Assembly (NCBI RefSeq): GCF_016595435.1
Contig: NZ_JAENIJ010000007.1
Span: 62,001-126,000, forward strand
Source: Luteolibacter pohnpeiensis
Lineage (GTDB): Bacteria > Verrucomicrobiota > Verrucomicrobiia > Verrucomicrobiales > Akkermansiaceae
Direction: 5' to 3'
Length of the DNA: 64,000 bases
Below, piece after piece: positions 45,906 through 56,800 of this stretch. Both the position numbers and the translations under genes were made by a program. Each line of letters starts with the position of its first letter. Positions within the stretch are counted from its first letter, which is position 1. The notes beneath the pieces were generated by a model. The model searched no databases. It was not told the DNA's origin and saw nothing but the letters and a program-made list of their open reading frames with translations.

Positions 45906-46013
45906 TGGCCCGTCTACCTTTGGATGATTGCCTTCCCTGACCGTTTGACTTGCCGTGCCTCGCCGCACTGAGCTTAATCCCCTCCCACACGACACCGCTG
46001 TCCTCCCATTTTC

Positions 46014-48305
46014 ATGACCCATCTCGAGACTATCGCCCGCGAATCCGGCATTTCGCTTTCCTCCGTCACTTCCACTGCCAAATTGCTATCCGAGGGAGCC
46101 ACGGTGCCCTTCATTTCCCGTTATCGGAAGGAACAGACCGGATCGTTGGACGAAGTGCAAATCACCACGATTCGTGACCGGATGCTCCAGTTGGCGGAAT
46201 TGGACCAGCGCCGCACGACCGTGCTCAAGTCGTTGGAAGAGAGATCCCTGCTCACCCCGGAACTCAAGAAAAAGCTCGAAGCTGCAACCACGCTTTCGAC
46301 AGTCGAAGACATTTTCCTGCCATTCCGCCCAAAACGTCAGACTCGCGCGACCAAGGCCATCGAACGTGGCCTGACTCCACTCGCCGACTGGCTGCTGGAA
46401 AATCAATCCGCAGATCCTGCCGACGAAGCCGCCAAATTCATTGATGAAGAGAAGGAAGTCGCCACCGCAAGTGACGCACTGGCTGGCGCACGCGACATCA
46501 TCGCGGAACGCGTGGCCGACGATGCCGCGCTGCGTGGCCGGGTTCGTAAAATCTACGAAGAAACGGCCACGGTTTCCTCCAAGGTGATGTACGGCAAGGA
46601 TGAAGACCCGGAAGCCGCCAAGTTCCGTGACTACTTCGAGTGGTCCGAGCCTCTTTCTTCGATCCCATCGCACCGGATGTTGGCGATTCGTCGTGGGGAG
46701 AAGGAAGGATTTTTGCTGATGCGAGTCGAAGTTTCGTTGGATCGGGTCACGGCAGAAGCATTGCCGGATTGGGTGAAATCTTCCGCCGAAGCCGGCCATC
46801 AGGTTTCGCTGGCGGTGGAAGACGGCTGCAAGCGCCTGCTCATGCCATCGATGGAAACCGAAGCGCGACTCCAAGCCAAAAAGCGCGCCGACGAAACCGC
46901 GATCAAAGTTTTCGCAGACAACCTCAGAGAACTGCTTCTGGCATCGGCTCTGGGAGAAAAACGCCTGCTAGCTATCGATCCCGGTTTCCGCACCGGATGC
47001 AAAACCGTGGTGTTGGACCGCTCGGGCAAATTGCTGCACCACACCGTTCTTTACGCGACAGCTGGCTCTAACAACCAGCTCTACGAAAGCGCGACCGAGC
47101 TGCTGGCGATGGTGAAAAAGTATGACATCGAAGCGATTGCCATCGGCAATGGCACCGCCAGCCGTGAAACCGAGGCATTTGTTAGAAAGCTGAAACTCCC
47201 GGCTTCGATTCCCGTGATCACCGTGAATGAAAGTGGTGCATCCATCTATTCTGCCTCGGATGTGGCCCGAGAAGAATTCCCGGATCAGGACGTCACCGTT
47301 CGCGGTGCGGTATCGATTGGCCGCCGTTTGATGGACCCGCTTGCCGAACTGGTGAAGATCGATCCGAAGTCAATCGGGGTCGGCCAATATCAGCACGACG
47401 TGGATCAACGCGCGCTCAAAACCAGTCTGGATGACATCGTGATTTCGTGCGTGAACGCAGTCGGTGTTGAACTCAATACCGCCTCGAAGCAGTTGCTGTC
47501 CTACGTCTCCGGACTCAACAGCTCGCTGGCGGAAAACATCGTCATCTATCGTAACGAAAACGGTGCTTTCAGCTCACGCGAACAACTCAAAAAGGTTTCT
47601 CGTCTGGGTGATAAAGCCTTCGAACAAGCGGCCGGCTTCCTGCGCGTCCGGGGCGGTGCCCACCCCCTCGATTCTTCGGCAGTGCATCCGGAACGCTACG
47701 CACTGGTTGAAAAAATGGCGGCGGATGTAGGCTGCAAGGTGGAAGAATTGTTAGGCAATGATGCCGCCCGCAAAAAAATCGACCTGAAGAAATACATCAG
47801 TGACGAGGTGGGTCTCCCAACCCTTCAGGACATTCTTGGCGAGCTTGCCAAACCGGGACGCGATCCGCGCAAACAATTCGAGGTTTTCTCATTTGTCGAA
47901 GGCGTTGAAAAACCATCGGACCTCCAAGTCGGCATGAAACTGCCAGGGATCGTCACCAACGTCACCGCCTTCGGTGCGTTCGTCGATGTAGGTGTCCATC
48001 AGGACGGATTGGTCCACGTGAGTCAGCTGGCGGATCATTTCGTACGAGATGCATCCGAGGTGGTGAAAGTCGGCCAAAAAGTTCAGGTCACGGTCATGGA
48101 AGTGGATCTGAAACGGAACCGCATCGCGCTTTCCATGAAATCGAAACCGGATCTGGAAGGTCAGCGCAGCCCGAGAGGAGACCGCGACTCACGCCCTGCC
48201 CCATCGCGTTCCGGCGGCAATCCACGGCCTGGAAATTTCAAGCCCAACTCGGCTCCGGGCAACGACTGGTTCTCCCAAGCGCTACAAAATGCGAAGAAGA
48301 AGTGA
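46014..48305 (+). CDS. tex: Tex-family RNA-binding transcription accessory protein
   Basis: The 763-residue product matches Tex from end to end. The N-terminal helical part has LSEGATVPFISRYRKE, the YqgF/RuvX-like nuclease fold follows (LLAIDPGFRTGCKTVVLD), then the helix-hairpin-helix part (INTAS-type LNTASKQLLSYVSGLN), and near residue 650 the S1 RNA-binding domain (LPGIVTNVTAFGAFVDVG and QDGLVHVSQL). A basic Arg/Gly/Pro-rich tail ends the protein. Tex is the bacterial homologue of Spt6 and affects transcription and RNA. It lies 108 bp after the methyltransferase, with a TTGACT at 45945 that may be a -35 element. Confidence 0.96.
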   Translation: MTHLETIARESGISLSSVTSTAKLLSEGATVPFISRYRKEQTGSLDEVQITTIRDRMLQLAELDQRRTTVLKSLEERSLLTPELKKKLEAATTLSTVEDIFLPFRPKRQTRATKAIERGLTPLADWLLENQSADPADEAAKFIDEEKEVATASDALAGARDIIAERVADDAALRGRVRKIYEETATVSSKVMYGKDEDPEAAKFRDYFEWSEPLSSIPSHRMLAIRRGEKEGFLLMRVEVSLDRVTAEALPDWVKSSAEAGHQVSLAVEDGCKRLLMPSMETEARLQAKKRADETAIKVFADNLRELLLASALGEKRLLAIDPGFRTGCKTVVLDRSGKLLHHTVLYATAGSNNQLYESATELLAMVKKYDIEAIAIGNGTASRETEAFVRKLKLPASIPVITVNESGASIYSASDVAREEFPDQDVTVRGAVSIGRRLMDPLAELVKIDPKSIGVGQYQHDVDQRALKTSLDDIVISCVNAVGVELNTASKQLLSYVSGLNSSLAENIVIYRNENGAFSSREQLKKVSRLGDKAFEQAAGFLRVRGGAHPLDSSAVHPERYALVEKMAADVGCKVEELLGNDAARKKIDLKKYISDEVGLPTLQDILGELAKPGRDPRKQFEVFSFVEGVEKPSDLQVGMKLPGIVTNVTAFGAFVDVGVHQDGLVHVSQLADHFVRDASEVVKVGQKVQVTVMEVDLKRNRIALSMKSKPDLEGQRSPRGDRDSRPAPSRSGGNPRPGNFKPNSAPGNDWFSQALQNAKKK

Positions 48306-48344
48306 TTTTCTAGCGTAGTCCCTTCCAATCAGACCAGCGACTTG

Positions 48345-49700
48345 ATGCAGAATACGGAGCGAATCAGCCATCCATCCACGTCTTCTCGATCACCTCTCGA
48401 CAAGATACTGGATGCAGCTCCGGTGTTCCTTGCATTGATCCTGGGACTGATTCCGCAGATGCTTTTCTCATCTCCTCAATACTGTGCAAAACCGAGGATG
48501 TGGGCATTTTCGCTCTGCCTGCTGTTAGCCTGGAGAGTGTTTCCAAACCGCTTCAAGGGCCCTGGTAAATTGAGCAAGTGCGCCATCGCCGGACTCTTGA
48601 TCGCCCACCTTTCCTCCCTGATAGGCGGCTTGCTTCATGGAGTAAGCCTCGGCACCGTCAGCTACCAATTGGTGCAAGGGTTGATCGCCCTGATCGGGCT
48701 ATCGGTGATTGTGGCGACCTTTCTTCAGCCACGTTGGTGGAAAACCGGAAAAATCACAGCGGCCTGGATGTTGGGAAGCATGTTCGTCATTTCCTATTTC
48801 TGCTATTTCCTGGCGATCGACCAACTGATCCCAATGGGTCACAACACGAAGTATTTTGAGCCTACCCGCTTGGTGCTGATCTGGCCTTTGCGGATCTGGG
48901 GAGGTCAAATCGGTTGGGAACATGCCAACCATGCCGCGTTTGTCTTTGCCGTCGGGATGGTGATGATTTTCGAGTATCTCGCAGTTCAGAAAGCAAAACG
49001 AGCATGGCCATGGTGGTTGCTCGCGTTAGGGCTGGGCACTGCAGTGTTCTTGACCGGATCGAGAAGCGCCTGGCTCATGTTGCTTGCAGCAATCCCTCTG
49101 GTTTTGTTTCGCCGGCAAAAACCATTTCTCATACCAGCTGTTGCCGTTCTCGGTGGTGTGTTGGCCTGCGGGGTTTTGAGTCTCCACGTGAAGGAAACCT
49201 TGATGGCTCGCAGTTCTGAGAGAGCGATTGAAAAAAACCTCACCAGCCCGACGACTCCGGCGCCTACGAGAGATATCCACTTGGAAGGTTTGGTCGAAAG
49301 AGGCAGTGCGGGTCGCCTCTCGGCCTACCGAACCTTTTGGAATGAATTCCAGGATTCTAAAATTTTTGGTCGCGGTCTGTCAGCAACGGGAAAACCGATC
49401 GTGCAGCTGATGCATGAGCATTCGAGCTACCTGGCCACTTTCCGAGGCGGTGGATTTATTGCTCTAGCCGGTCACCTGCTGACTCTTGCTGCCGCATTGC
49501 TCGCCGCAAGCATTTTGTTTATTCGAGGCTGCCGCTGGCCACTCACGCTGCTGGTCGTCATCCTCCCCGGACTATTATTTGATCGTGGGAATGTTTTCCT
49601 GATGAGCGGTCGATATGAATTCGTGTTTCACTGGGTCGCGGTGATTGCGCCATTTTTAATCATTGCTTCGAAAAGCGATCCTATTCCAGCAAAGAATTGA
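48345..49700 (+). CDS. O-antigen ligase/polymerase-like membrane protein
   Basis: From ATG 48345 (an in-frame TTG directly precedes it) the product is 451 residues with about eleven membrane helices. It shows the Wzy/WaaL family hallmarks: the motif FLTGSRSAWLMLL, a long extracytoplasmic loop near residues 290-350 with Arg residues, and EHSSYLATFRGGG, the usual His-containing motif after the loop. It probably polymerises or ligates surface polysaccharide in the inner membrane. No other polysaccharide gene is nearby, so the acceptor is unknown. It follows tex by 39 bp. Confidence 0.85.
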   Translation: MQNTERISHPSTSSRSPLDKILDAAPVFLALILGLIPQMLFSSPQYCAKPRMWAFSLCLLLAWRVFPNRFKGPGKLSKCAIAGLLIAHLSSLIGGLLHGVSLGTVSYQLVQGLIALIGLSVIVATFLQPRWWKTGKITAAWMLGSMFVISYFCYFLAIDQLIPMGHNTKYFEPTRLVLIWPLRIWGGQIGWEHANHAAFVFAVGMVMIFEYLAVQKAKRAWPWWLLALGLGTAVFLTGSRSAWLMLLAAIPLVLFRRQKPFLIPAVAVLGGVLACGVLSLHVKETLMARSSERAIEKNLTSPTTPAPTRDIHLEGLVERGSAGRLSAYRTFWNEFQDSKIFGRGLSATGKPIVQLMHEHSSYLATFRGGGFIALAGHLLTLAAALLAASILFIRGCRWPLTLLVVILPGLLFDRGNVFLMSGRYEFVFHWVAVIAPFLIIASKSDPIPAKN

Positions 49701-49794
49701 GAATACTCACCATATCTATCAGATCTGGTGATTCGTGACGCTTTGTCTTGCCTAATTGTCATGATGGTTCAATAAATATGGGTTCCCATTTTTC

Positions 49795-52794
49795 ATGGTA
49801 TCCCTGCAATCCGCGAAACTAATCTTTCCGGCAATCATTTGTTTTGCCTCCTTACTGGTAGGCTGGATCGCGACTTACGCGCTCCGGGGTGAAGTCACGA
49901 CTTTTCAAAACCAGGCATTGGTCTGGAGCTTGGTTTGCATCGCGTGCTGTTTCTTTACATGGAAATTCGCACCACGTCCGGGTTCTGGCGGAAGCTCATC
50001 AGGATGCAACAAAGCCGCTGCTTTCGATCAAAAAGCGAGCTCGCTGAATCGGGCGATTTTTGAAGGTACTCAGCTTGCGATCATCGCCACGGATCTCAAG
50101 GGAACGATCATTCATTTCAATAGCGCAGCCGAAGGTATGCTCGGTTACTCGCGCGATGAATTGATCGGTAAAAAAACTCCGGCGATTTTCCATCTTGAAT
50201 CCGAGATGATTGCCCGGGCTCAGGAAGTAGAAAAAGAAACCGGCCGAAAAATCGAAGCGGGATTCGAAGCCCTTGCCTCAACCGTTAAAGTCACGGGCTA
50301 TGACGAACGGGAATGGACCTTCGTTCCAAAATCCGGAAAGCAGATTCCTGTCGCTATCAGTATTGCCTCGATTCGCGACGATGACGGAATCGTCACCGGC
50401 TACATCGGTGTGGCACGCAATATCACCGTGCGCCGCAAAATGGAAACTGCCCTGAAAATCAGTGAGCAGCGCATGAGATTATTTGCTGAACATGCGCCTG
50501 CAGCTGTCGCCATGTTTGATCAGGAAATGCGCTATCTCGTGGTCACCAATCGATGGATCGAGGACTATGGTTTGAAAGGACAAAAGCTCATCGGTCGATC
50601 GCACTATGACGTTTTTCCTGAAATCAATGATACCTGGAAGGAGCACCATCAGCGCGTTTTGAAGGGTGAAATCCTACGCAACGAGGCCGATCCTTTTGAC
50701 CGACTGGATGGTCGTCGCCAGTGGCTTTCATGGGAAGTCAGACCCTGGCATCACATTCACGGAGAAATCGGCGGAGTGATGATGCTCACACAAGATATCA
50801 CTGAGCGTCAAAAAGATGCGCAAGCACTGGAGCAAAGCGAAGAACGATTCCGTCACGCCTTTGAATTCGCAGGGATCGGCATGGCCATCGTTGCCTTGGA
50901 TGGTTCATGGCTGCGGGTGAACAAGTCCGTGTGTGATATTTTGGGGTATAGCACGCAGGAGTTGTTAGCAACGACCTTCCAAGAACTGACCTACCCGGAT
51001 GACTTGGGAACCGACCTGAAACAGGTGCGAGAACTCATTGATGGAGACAAGCGTTACTTCCAAATGGAAAAGCGTTATTTCCATAAGGATGGACATATCG
51101 TCTGGGTCCGCCTCACCGCTTCACTGGTCCGGAATACCGATTCCCAACCGGTCCATTTCATTTCCCAACTTGAGGATATCACAGAACGTAAAACCCTAGA
51201 GCAACATCTCGCCAAAGCTCGTGACGAAGCGGTTGCAGCATCCAGGCTGAAATCGGAGTTCCTAGCGAACATGAGTCACGAAATCCGGACTCCCATGAAT
51301 GGGATCCTGGGCATGTGCGGCATGCTGATGGACACCCCGCTGAGTTCCGAGCAATACGAACTCGGCAGCGTGATTCAACATAGCGCCGAGAGCTTGAGAA
51401 ACATCATCAACGACATCCTCGATTTCTCCAAAATTGAAGCGGGAAAACTCTCCATTGATTACACCGAATTTGATCCGCGGGAGTTGATAGAAGAAACGTT
51501 GCTGCTGCTGGCCCCCCGCGCATTCGAGAAAACGATCGAGCTGATGGACGATTTCGATCCGGCATTGGATCACCGACTCTATGGCGATAGCGGCCGGATC
51601 CGCCAAATCTTGATCAACCTCATTGGTAATGCGGTCAAATTCACCTCTGAGGGCGAAATCATTGTTAGAACCCGCAAATCAGAAACGCAACAAAACCGAA
51701 CCACCATCATCTTCGAAGTTTCCGATACTGGAATCGGCATTCCTGAAGCTTTTCAGAAAAACTTATTCGACCCATTCACTCAAGCCGATGGGAGTATCAC
51801 CCGTCGTTATGGCGGTAGCGGGCTTGGGCTCGCCATTTCGCGCCAGCTTGTCGAATTGATGGGCGGAACCATCCACTTCGAGAGCACTCCAGGGGTGGGT
51901 TCGAAATTCTGGTTTGCACTAACATTGCGCCACACCCAACCATCGGCTGCAGCGCCAAAAAACTACATTCCGAGCGACAAACACGTTCTCATTATCGATG
52001 ACAACGAAAAGGCTGCAGAAATTCTAGCAAAGCAAATCCAGGAGCTCGGAATCAAAGCTGAGACCTGTAAGGATTCTCGTCAGGCGGTCTCCAAGTTGTT
52101 AGAGACACTGAATTCGAGCTCCCCAGTTGATCTGGTATTGATCGATTCCGACATGCCGCACCTTCCAGGAATCGTATTAGCCACGACCATAAGAAATCAC
52201 CCCGAGCTGGCAAAACTACCACTGATTCTTCTTTCCTCCACGCGGACTCAAGATTCCAACGAGACCGCTCAATTACGGTTTTCTGCCATCCTCGCGAAAC
52301 CCATCCGCCATGCATCGCTTGTACGAATTCTCGCCCGCACCCTGGGTGAAAACCCAGAGCTCAGCATGTCGAAACCATCCAGCGATGATCCTCCATTAGC
52401 CAAAAAAAGTTGGCATTTGCTTCTGGCCGAAGACAACGCCGTCAATCAAATGGTGGCCTGCCGCTTGCTCGGAAAACTCGGACATACGGTAGATGTCGTA
52501 GAAGATGGCGCGGCGGCCCTGGCGCGGCTGGCGGAAGGTATCAATTACGATGCCATCTTGATGGACTGCCAGATGCCAGTCATGGATGGCTACACCGCCA
52601 CCCAGCGAATCCGCTCTGGAGATATCGCATCATTGAATTCACGAATTCCGATCATCGCCCTGACGGCCCACGCCATGGCCGAAGATCGGGTCCGTTGCCT
52701 TGAAGTAGGCATGGATGAGTTCGTCACGAAACCGGTGAGGATCAACGATCTCCAGAGTGCCATGGAGCGCGCGATGGGAATCGCAACCCGCTAA
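49795..52794 (+). CDS. Hybrid sensor histidine kinase with two receiver domains
   Basis: The 999-residue product has two N-terminal membrane helices (residues 9-30 and 41-60) with almost no periplasmic loop. Three PAS domains follow, near residues 80-200, 225-335 and 345-460. The HisKA motif ANMSHEIRTPMNG places the His at about residue 495. HATPase motifs are LIGNAVKFTSEGE, VSDTGIGIPE and GGSGLGLAIS. Two receiver domains end the protein: about 727-845 (IIDDNEK, LIDSDMPHLPG) and 870-990 (LAEDNAVNQM, LMDCQMPVMDGY). Both keep the DxxMP phospho-acceptor Asp. There is no HPt domain, so phosphotransfer must continue elsewhere. It converges with hpt, 17 bp between stops. Confidence 0.94.
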   Translation: MVSLQSAKLIFPAIICFASLLVGWIATYALRGEVTTFQNQALVWSLVCIACCFFTWKFAPRPGSGGSSSGCNKAAAFDQKASSLNRAIFEGTQLAIIATDLKGTIIHFNSAAEGMLGYSRDELIGKKTPAIFHLESEMIARAQEVEKETGRKIEAGFEALASTVKVTGYDEREWTFVPKSGKQIPVAISIASIRDDDGIVTGYIGVARNITVRRKMETALKISEQRMRLFAEHAPAAVAMFDQEMRYLVVTNRWIEDYGLKGQKLIGRSHYDVFPEINDTWKEHHQRVLKGEILRNEADPFDRLDGRRQWLSWEVRPWHHIHGEIGGVMMLTQDITERQKDAQALEQSEERFRHAFEFAGIGMAIVALDGSWLRVNKSVCDILGYSTQELLATTFQELTYPDDLGTDLKQVRELIDGDKRYFQMEKRYFHKDGHIVWVRLTASLVRNTDSQPVHFISQLEDITERKTLEQHLAKARDEAVAASRLKSEFLANMSHEIRTPMNGILGMCGMLMDTPLSSEQYELGSVIQHSAESLRNIINDILDFSKIEAGKLSIDYTEFDPRELIEETLLLLAPRAFEKTIELMDDFDPALDHRLYGDSGRIRQILINLIGNAVKFTSEGEIIVRTRKSETQQNRTTIIFEVSDTGIGIPEAFQKNLFDPFTQADGSITRRYGGSGLGLAISRQLVELMGGTIHFESTPGVGSKFWFALTLRHTQPSAAAPKNYIPSDKHVLIIDDNEKAAEILAKQIQELGIKAETCKDSRQAVSKLLETLNSSSPVDLVLIDSDMPHLPGIVLATTIRNHPELAKLPLILLSSTRTQDSNETAQLRFSAILAKPIRHASLVRILARTLGENPELSMSKPSSDDPPLAKKSWHLLLAEDNAVNQMVACRLLGKLGHTVDVVEDGAAALARLAEGINYDAILMDCQMPVMDGYTATQRIRSGDIASLNSRIPIIALTAHAMAEDRVRCLEVGMDEFVTKPVRINDLQSAMERAMGIATR

Positions 52795-52811
52795 ATGTTG
52801 GCTACGGATTC

Positions 52812-53345
52812 CTAATTGGCCGCCTCCAACTTCAACACACCGACATAGGGTAAATTGCGGTAGCGACCTTTGTAATCCAGCCCATATCCCACCACAAATT
52901 CGTCTCCAATTTCAAAACCAACATAGTCCGCCTCCACTTCTTCCGCACGATGCTTGTCCTTCGCCAGCAAAACACCCGTGTGCACTACGGCGGCGCCCTC
53001 TTGGTAAAGCCGCTCTGATACCGCGTGCAAAGTGCGCCCGGTATCAAGGATATCATCAAGCAGGAGCACGTGCCGGTCTTTCACGTCCGGAAAATGACGA
53101 TCCAGGAAATTAACCTGTCCTGAACTTTCAAGACCTTCGTAGCTGGAAACATTCAGGCATTCGATTTCGAGTGGGCGTGGCACACGGCGCAACAAGTCCG
53201 CGGCAAAAACCAGTGCTCCTTTCAAAAGGATGATCACAACCAGCGTTCCGTCCGGGAAATCCCGCTCGATTTCCACTGCCATGGAATCCAAGCGGCGTTC
53301 GATGACAGCCTCGTCGATCAATACCCGTTCGATATCATTGCGCAT
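52812..53345 (-). CDS. hpt: Hypoxanthine phosphoribosyltransferase
   Basis: The 177-residue product salvages hypoxanthine (and often guanine) with PRPP to form IMP or GMP. The PRPP-binding motif is VLLLDDILDTGRTL, the N-terminal loop is IILLKGALVFAADLL, and the C-terminal metal/purine region is EFVVGYGLDYKGRYRNL. Length and motif order are typical. It is the second gene of a minus-strand pair: the FtsB/DivIC-like gene ends 62 bp upstream, so they may be cotranscribed. Confidence 0.96.
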   Translation of the reverse strand: MRNDIERVLIDEAVIERRLDSMAVEIERDFPDGTLVVIILLKGALVFAADLLRRVPRPLEIECLNVSSYEGLESSGQVNFLDRHFPDVKDRHVLLLDDILDTGRTLHAVSERLYQEGAAVVHTGVLLAKDKHRAEEVEADYVGFEIGDEFVVGYGLDYKGRYRNLPYVGVLKLEAAN

Positions 53346-53407
53346 GCTCTTGCCTAATGCAGTTCGCAGGCGCGGGCCAAGATCAATTTTCTACCAGCAG
53401 ATAACCG

Positions 53408-53746
53408 CTACTGGTGCTTGAATTTCAAAACACGCTCGCCTTGGTGGTAGTATTCCAGTCGATCTCTCGCCTGGATCTCAAGAAAGGCAGGATCTTCCCG
53501 AAGCGCACGATGTTCGATCTGGTGATACTCACGGTCTGCCAAAGCCTCCGTTTCACGAACTTTTGCTTGTTCCAAATCAGCTTGAAGTTCCTGGAGCTTG
53601 CGGCGCTGAGGAAAGGCTGTCGCAACCACCACAAAGCCGATGGATAGACAGAAGACGACAAATACCATGGAGGTAACGCCCCTGATCACCCGTGTCCGGG
53701 CCTCAAGGCGGTGAAGCTTCACCGCTGCCGATTTACGTTTCGCCAT
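53408..53746 (-). CDS. FtsB/DivIC-family septum formation protein
   Basis: The 112-residue product has a short basic cytoplasmic N-terminus, one membrane helix (residues 25-46, TSMVFVVFCLSIGFVVVATA), and a coiled coil after it (LQELQADLEQAKVRETEAL). The C-terminal motif EDPAFLEIQARDRLEYY matches the FtsB/DivIC segment that binds FtsL and FtsQ/DivIB in the divisome. It is short, single-pass and typical in length. It is divergent from the giant secreted protein across 122 bp, and hpt follows 62 bp downstream. Confidence 0.9.
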   Translation of the reverse strand: MAKRKSAAVKLHRLEARTRVIRGVTSMVFVVFCLSIGFVVVATAFPQRRKLQELQADLEQAKVRETEALADREYHQIEHRALREDPAFLEIQARDRLEYYHQGERVLKFKHQ

Positions 53747-53868
53747 ACTGCACGACCTTTCAACAACAGGAATACCTAAATGTCAAGAAATCCGAAGGAA
53801 TTCAATGAATCTCGCTGATCGTCAAATTGAAGCTTCCACGCTAACAGATCGGCCAATATACCCGAAGA

Positions 53869-56800
53869 ATGATTAAAACCCTGGCCTTTCTTTGCCTTAC
53901 CGCGACGCAACTGTTGGCAAATCCGGACCTGTTCAGGGAACGCTTCGCCGACCCGGTAACGCGTGAAGCCTCCTTGTCCATGCTCACGCCAGGCAGTCGT
54001 GATTTCTTTTTCTATCAGGCGCTTCATTTTCAGCTCACTGGAAACCAAAGCGAATTTGCACGAACCATTAAGGACTGGAAAACCGCATCCAGTCGCAAGG
54101 ACAACCCGGTCTCCCAGAAGGGTTTGGGTGATCTGGAAAACCGCCAACTGGTTCTCAACTATACGGATGATCCTGATAAGGCTTTGCCAAAGCTGGTGGA
54201 AAAGCTCGGCCTCAAATTCAACGACACTCCGCCAGAAACGATTTCCGCCGCCCCGGAATCACCGACACAGGTGGATCCTGCATGGATCACCACTTCCTCA
54301 TTTGAAAAAATAGCCTCTACCAAAAATCCAGACAAACCCTATCTAACTTATGTCAAACAGCGGCTCTATCAGGAGTTGGAAAATGCTGCTGATTTCGACG
54401 AAGCCGAGGCACTTTGGTTCGCTCTAAAAATCGATCGCCCTGACCTGCCCGGCTTCATGAAATTGTTAGACCGGTTACTCGCTCTCGAAAGGCCGCCGAT
54501 TTTTCACAATCTCCCCTGCTCCAGCCAACTCTCACATGATCAGCTCAAGCAGTTGGCACAGTCTCATCCCACATTGCTGGCGGATGAGTCATTTACCATC
54601 GCCTACCTGACAAGCATGCGGCCGAACTCCACGGTTGATTTGGAGCGCGATCTCAAAGCGCGCGCTGCCCATCTTCAGGCATGTCTTGAATTTACCAAGT
54701 CGCTACCTCCGGCATTGAACTCGCTGAAGCTGCATGTGCTTTACCATCATCTGCTGTTGCAGGAAGAACTCGGGAACTATCCCAAAGCTGAGTTTCTTGA
54801 CTACCTTGCCATCCCAAGGACCAACCACCCGTTCATTCTTACTGATAAGAACCGGCAGCAAACATCGTCCCCTAATCTAACCAAAGACTACTTGCAGGCC
54901 ACTGGCTGCCATCCAGTTCAAAACGACGAGGAAATGGTGACCCGGCTGCTGCAACATTTCCTGGCTCAATCAAGTGACGCGTCCGACTTCGCCCCATATA
55001 TCGAGTCTTCCCAGTTGAAGCATTTGCAAACAGTTGCGCAACTACTCCATAGCGCCGATCCCGCCGTCTGGGGAGCAGGACTCACGCCCGAAGAACTCGA
55101 TCAACTGAAGAACCGGGTCACCCTCTCTTTCGCCCCACAAACGCCGCAAATTCTCGGTTCGGACGATTCGGTGATACTCCCGTTGAAATTGAAAAACACC
55201 CCTTCGGTGCTGGTGCGAATTTTCGAGATCAACTTGCCGGACTATCTGAAATCCCATCAAAGCCGACCTGATTTGACGATTAACCTCGATGGAATGATTC
55301 CTCACCACGAGCGCCAACTGAAATTTGATCAACCATCCATTCAGCTACACCGCGAGGAACTTGAACTCCCAGAGCTTGCCGGTCCTGGCACGTGGGTCGT
55401 CGAACTGGTCAGCAACGGAGTCTCATCCCGGGCATTGATCCAAAAAGGCTCCATCACCCCTTTGTTAGATCGAACGGCTGAGTCTCAGAGCATTCGAATT
55501 TATAACGAAAAAAACGAGCCTATCATGGATGGTTTGCTCGATCTCGGGAGTGAAAAAATCCAAGCAGATGAAGCAGGCGTGATCGTTATTCCTGACAGTC
55601 TGCAGCAAGCAGTCGATCAAGGGACTTTGATAGCAGGCAAACTCGCCGTTCCGATCAAGCTGGGCGATCGTACGGATCAAGTGGCGCTGAATATGGGAAT
55701 CCATCTGGAGCGTGAACAGCTGATCGCAGAACGGCAAGCTGAGCTTCTTCTACGCCTCCAACTAACCAACCATGGCATTGAAATTCCTCTGACTCGACTG
55801 AGCCAGGTTTCCGTAACGCTAAACGCCACTTTGTTAGGAAATACGGTGACACAAAGAGTCATCGGCAAGGACCTGAAACTTGCACCCAGCCTATCAATCC
55901 CGTTCCACGTCCCGGCAAATCTCCAGTCACTTTCAATCACGCTCCAAGGTTCATATCAGTCTCCACTCGGCGGCGAACCAGTTGTCCTGAGCTCCACCAG
56001 CAGCTATGAACTGAACCATTCACTGCTGAACGATCAAATCGCCACGGTTTTCTTTGCTCCAACTACCTCGGGGCATCAATTGGAAATCCGTGGTCGCAAT
56101 GGCGAGCCGATCCCATCCCGTTCATTCAACCTCACCCTGTTCCACAGTGGCTATTCTCAGCCATTCGAAGCAGCATGCCGAACTGATGAAAATGGCATTT
56201 TCATGCTGGGCGACTTGGATCAGATCGTCGAAGCCCGCGTGTCAGGCACAGATCTCGCGGAAACCCACTACGATCCATCTCGTAGAATCACCGATGTTCC
56301 TGATTCCATCGATTGCATCTCCGGTGAGACAATCCGGCTCCCGAACATTCTGGGACTAACAAAAACCAACCGGCTCCAACTTTCATTGATCGAGACCACC
56401 TCGTCCGATTCTGCATTGAGCGATCATTTTGACCAAATCTCAATCGACGCAAATTTCCTCGTCATCACCGGCTTGAAAGCAGGCAGCTATCGCCTCCTCC
56501 AGAAAGATTCAAAGACAGCACTTCACGTTTACGATGGAGTGCGCCGCGATGATCACATTTTCACCAAAAATTCAATCGTTCCCGTAGGAAATTCCGCCGT
56601 TCCAATGGTGGAGAGTGAAACCCGGGATGGCGATGACCTCTTGATTCGAATCAATAATAACACCGCCACCACCCGCGTCACGGTGGTTGGCCACCGGTAT
56701 GCATTTCCAGAATGGTTTCCAGGCCGCGGAGCCATCCCATTCGAGGCAGCAAATCGCACCGAAACCAAGGTCGGCTATTGGCCTTGTGGCTATCGAACCG

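Noticed and set aside
46086-46874. Minus-strand open frame of 262 codons
   Set aside because: Antisense shadow of tex.
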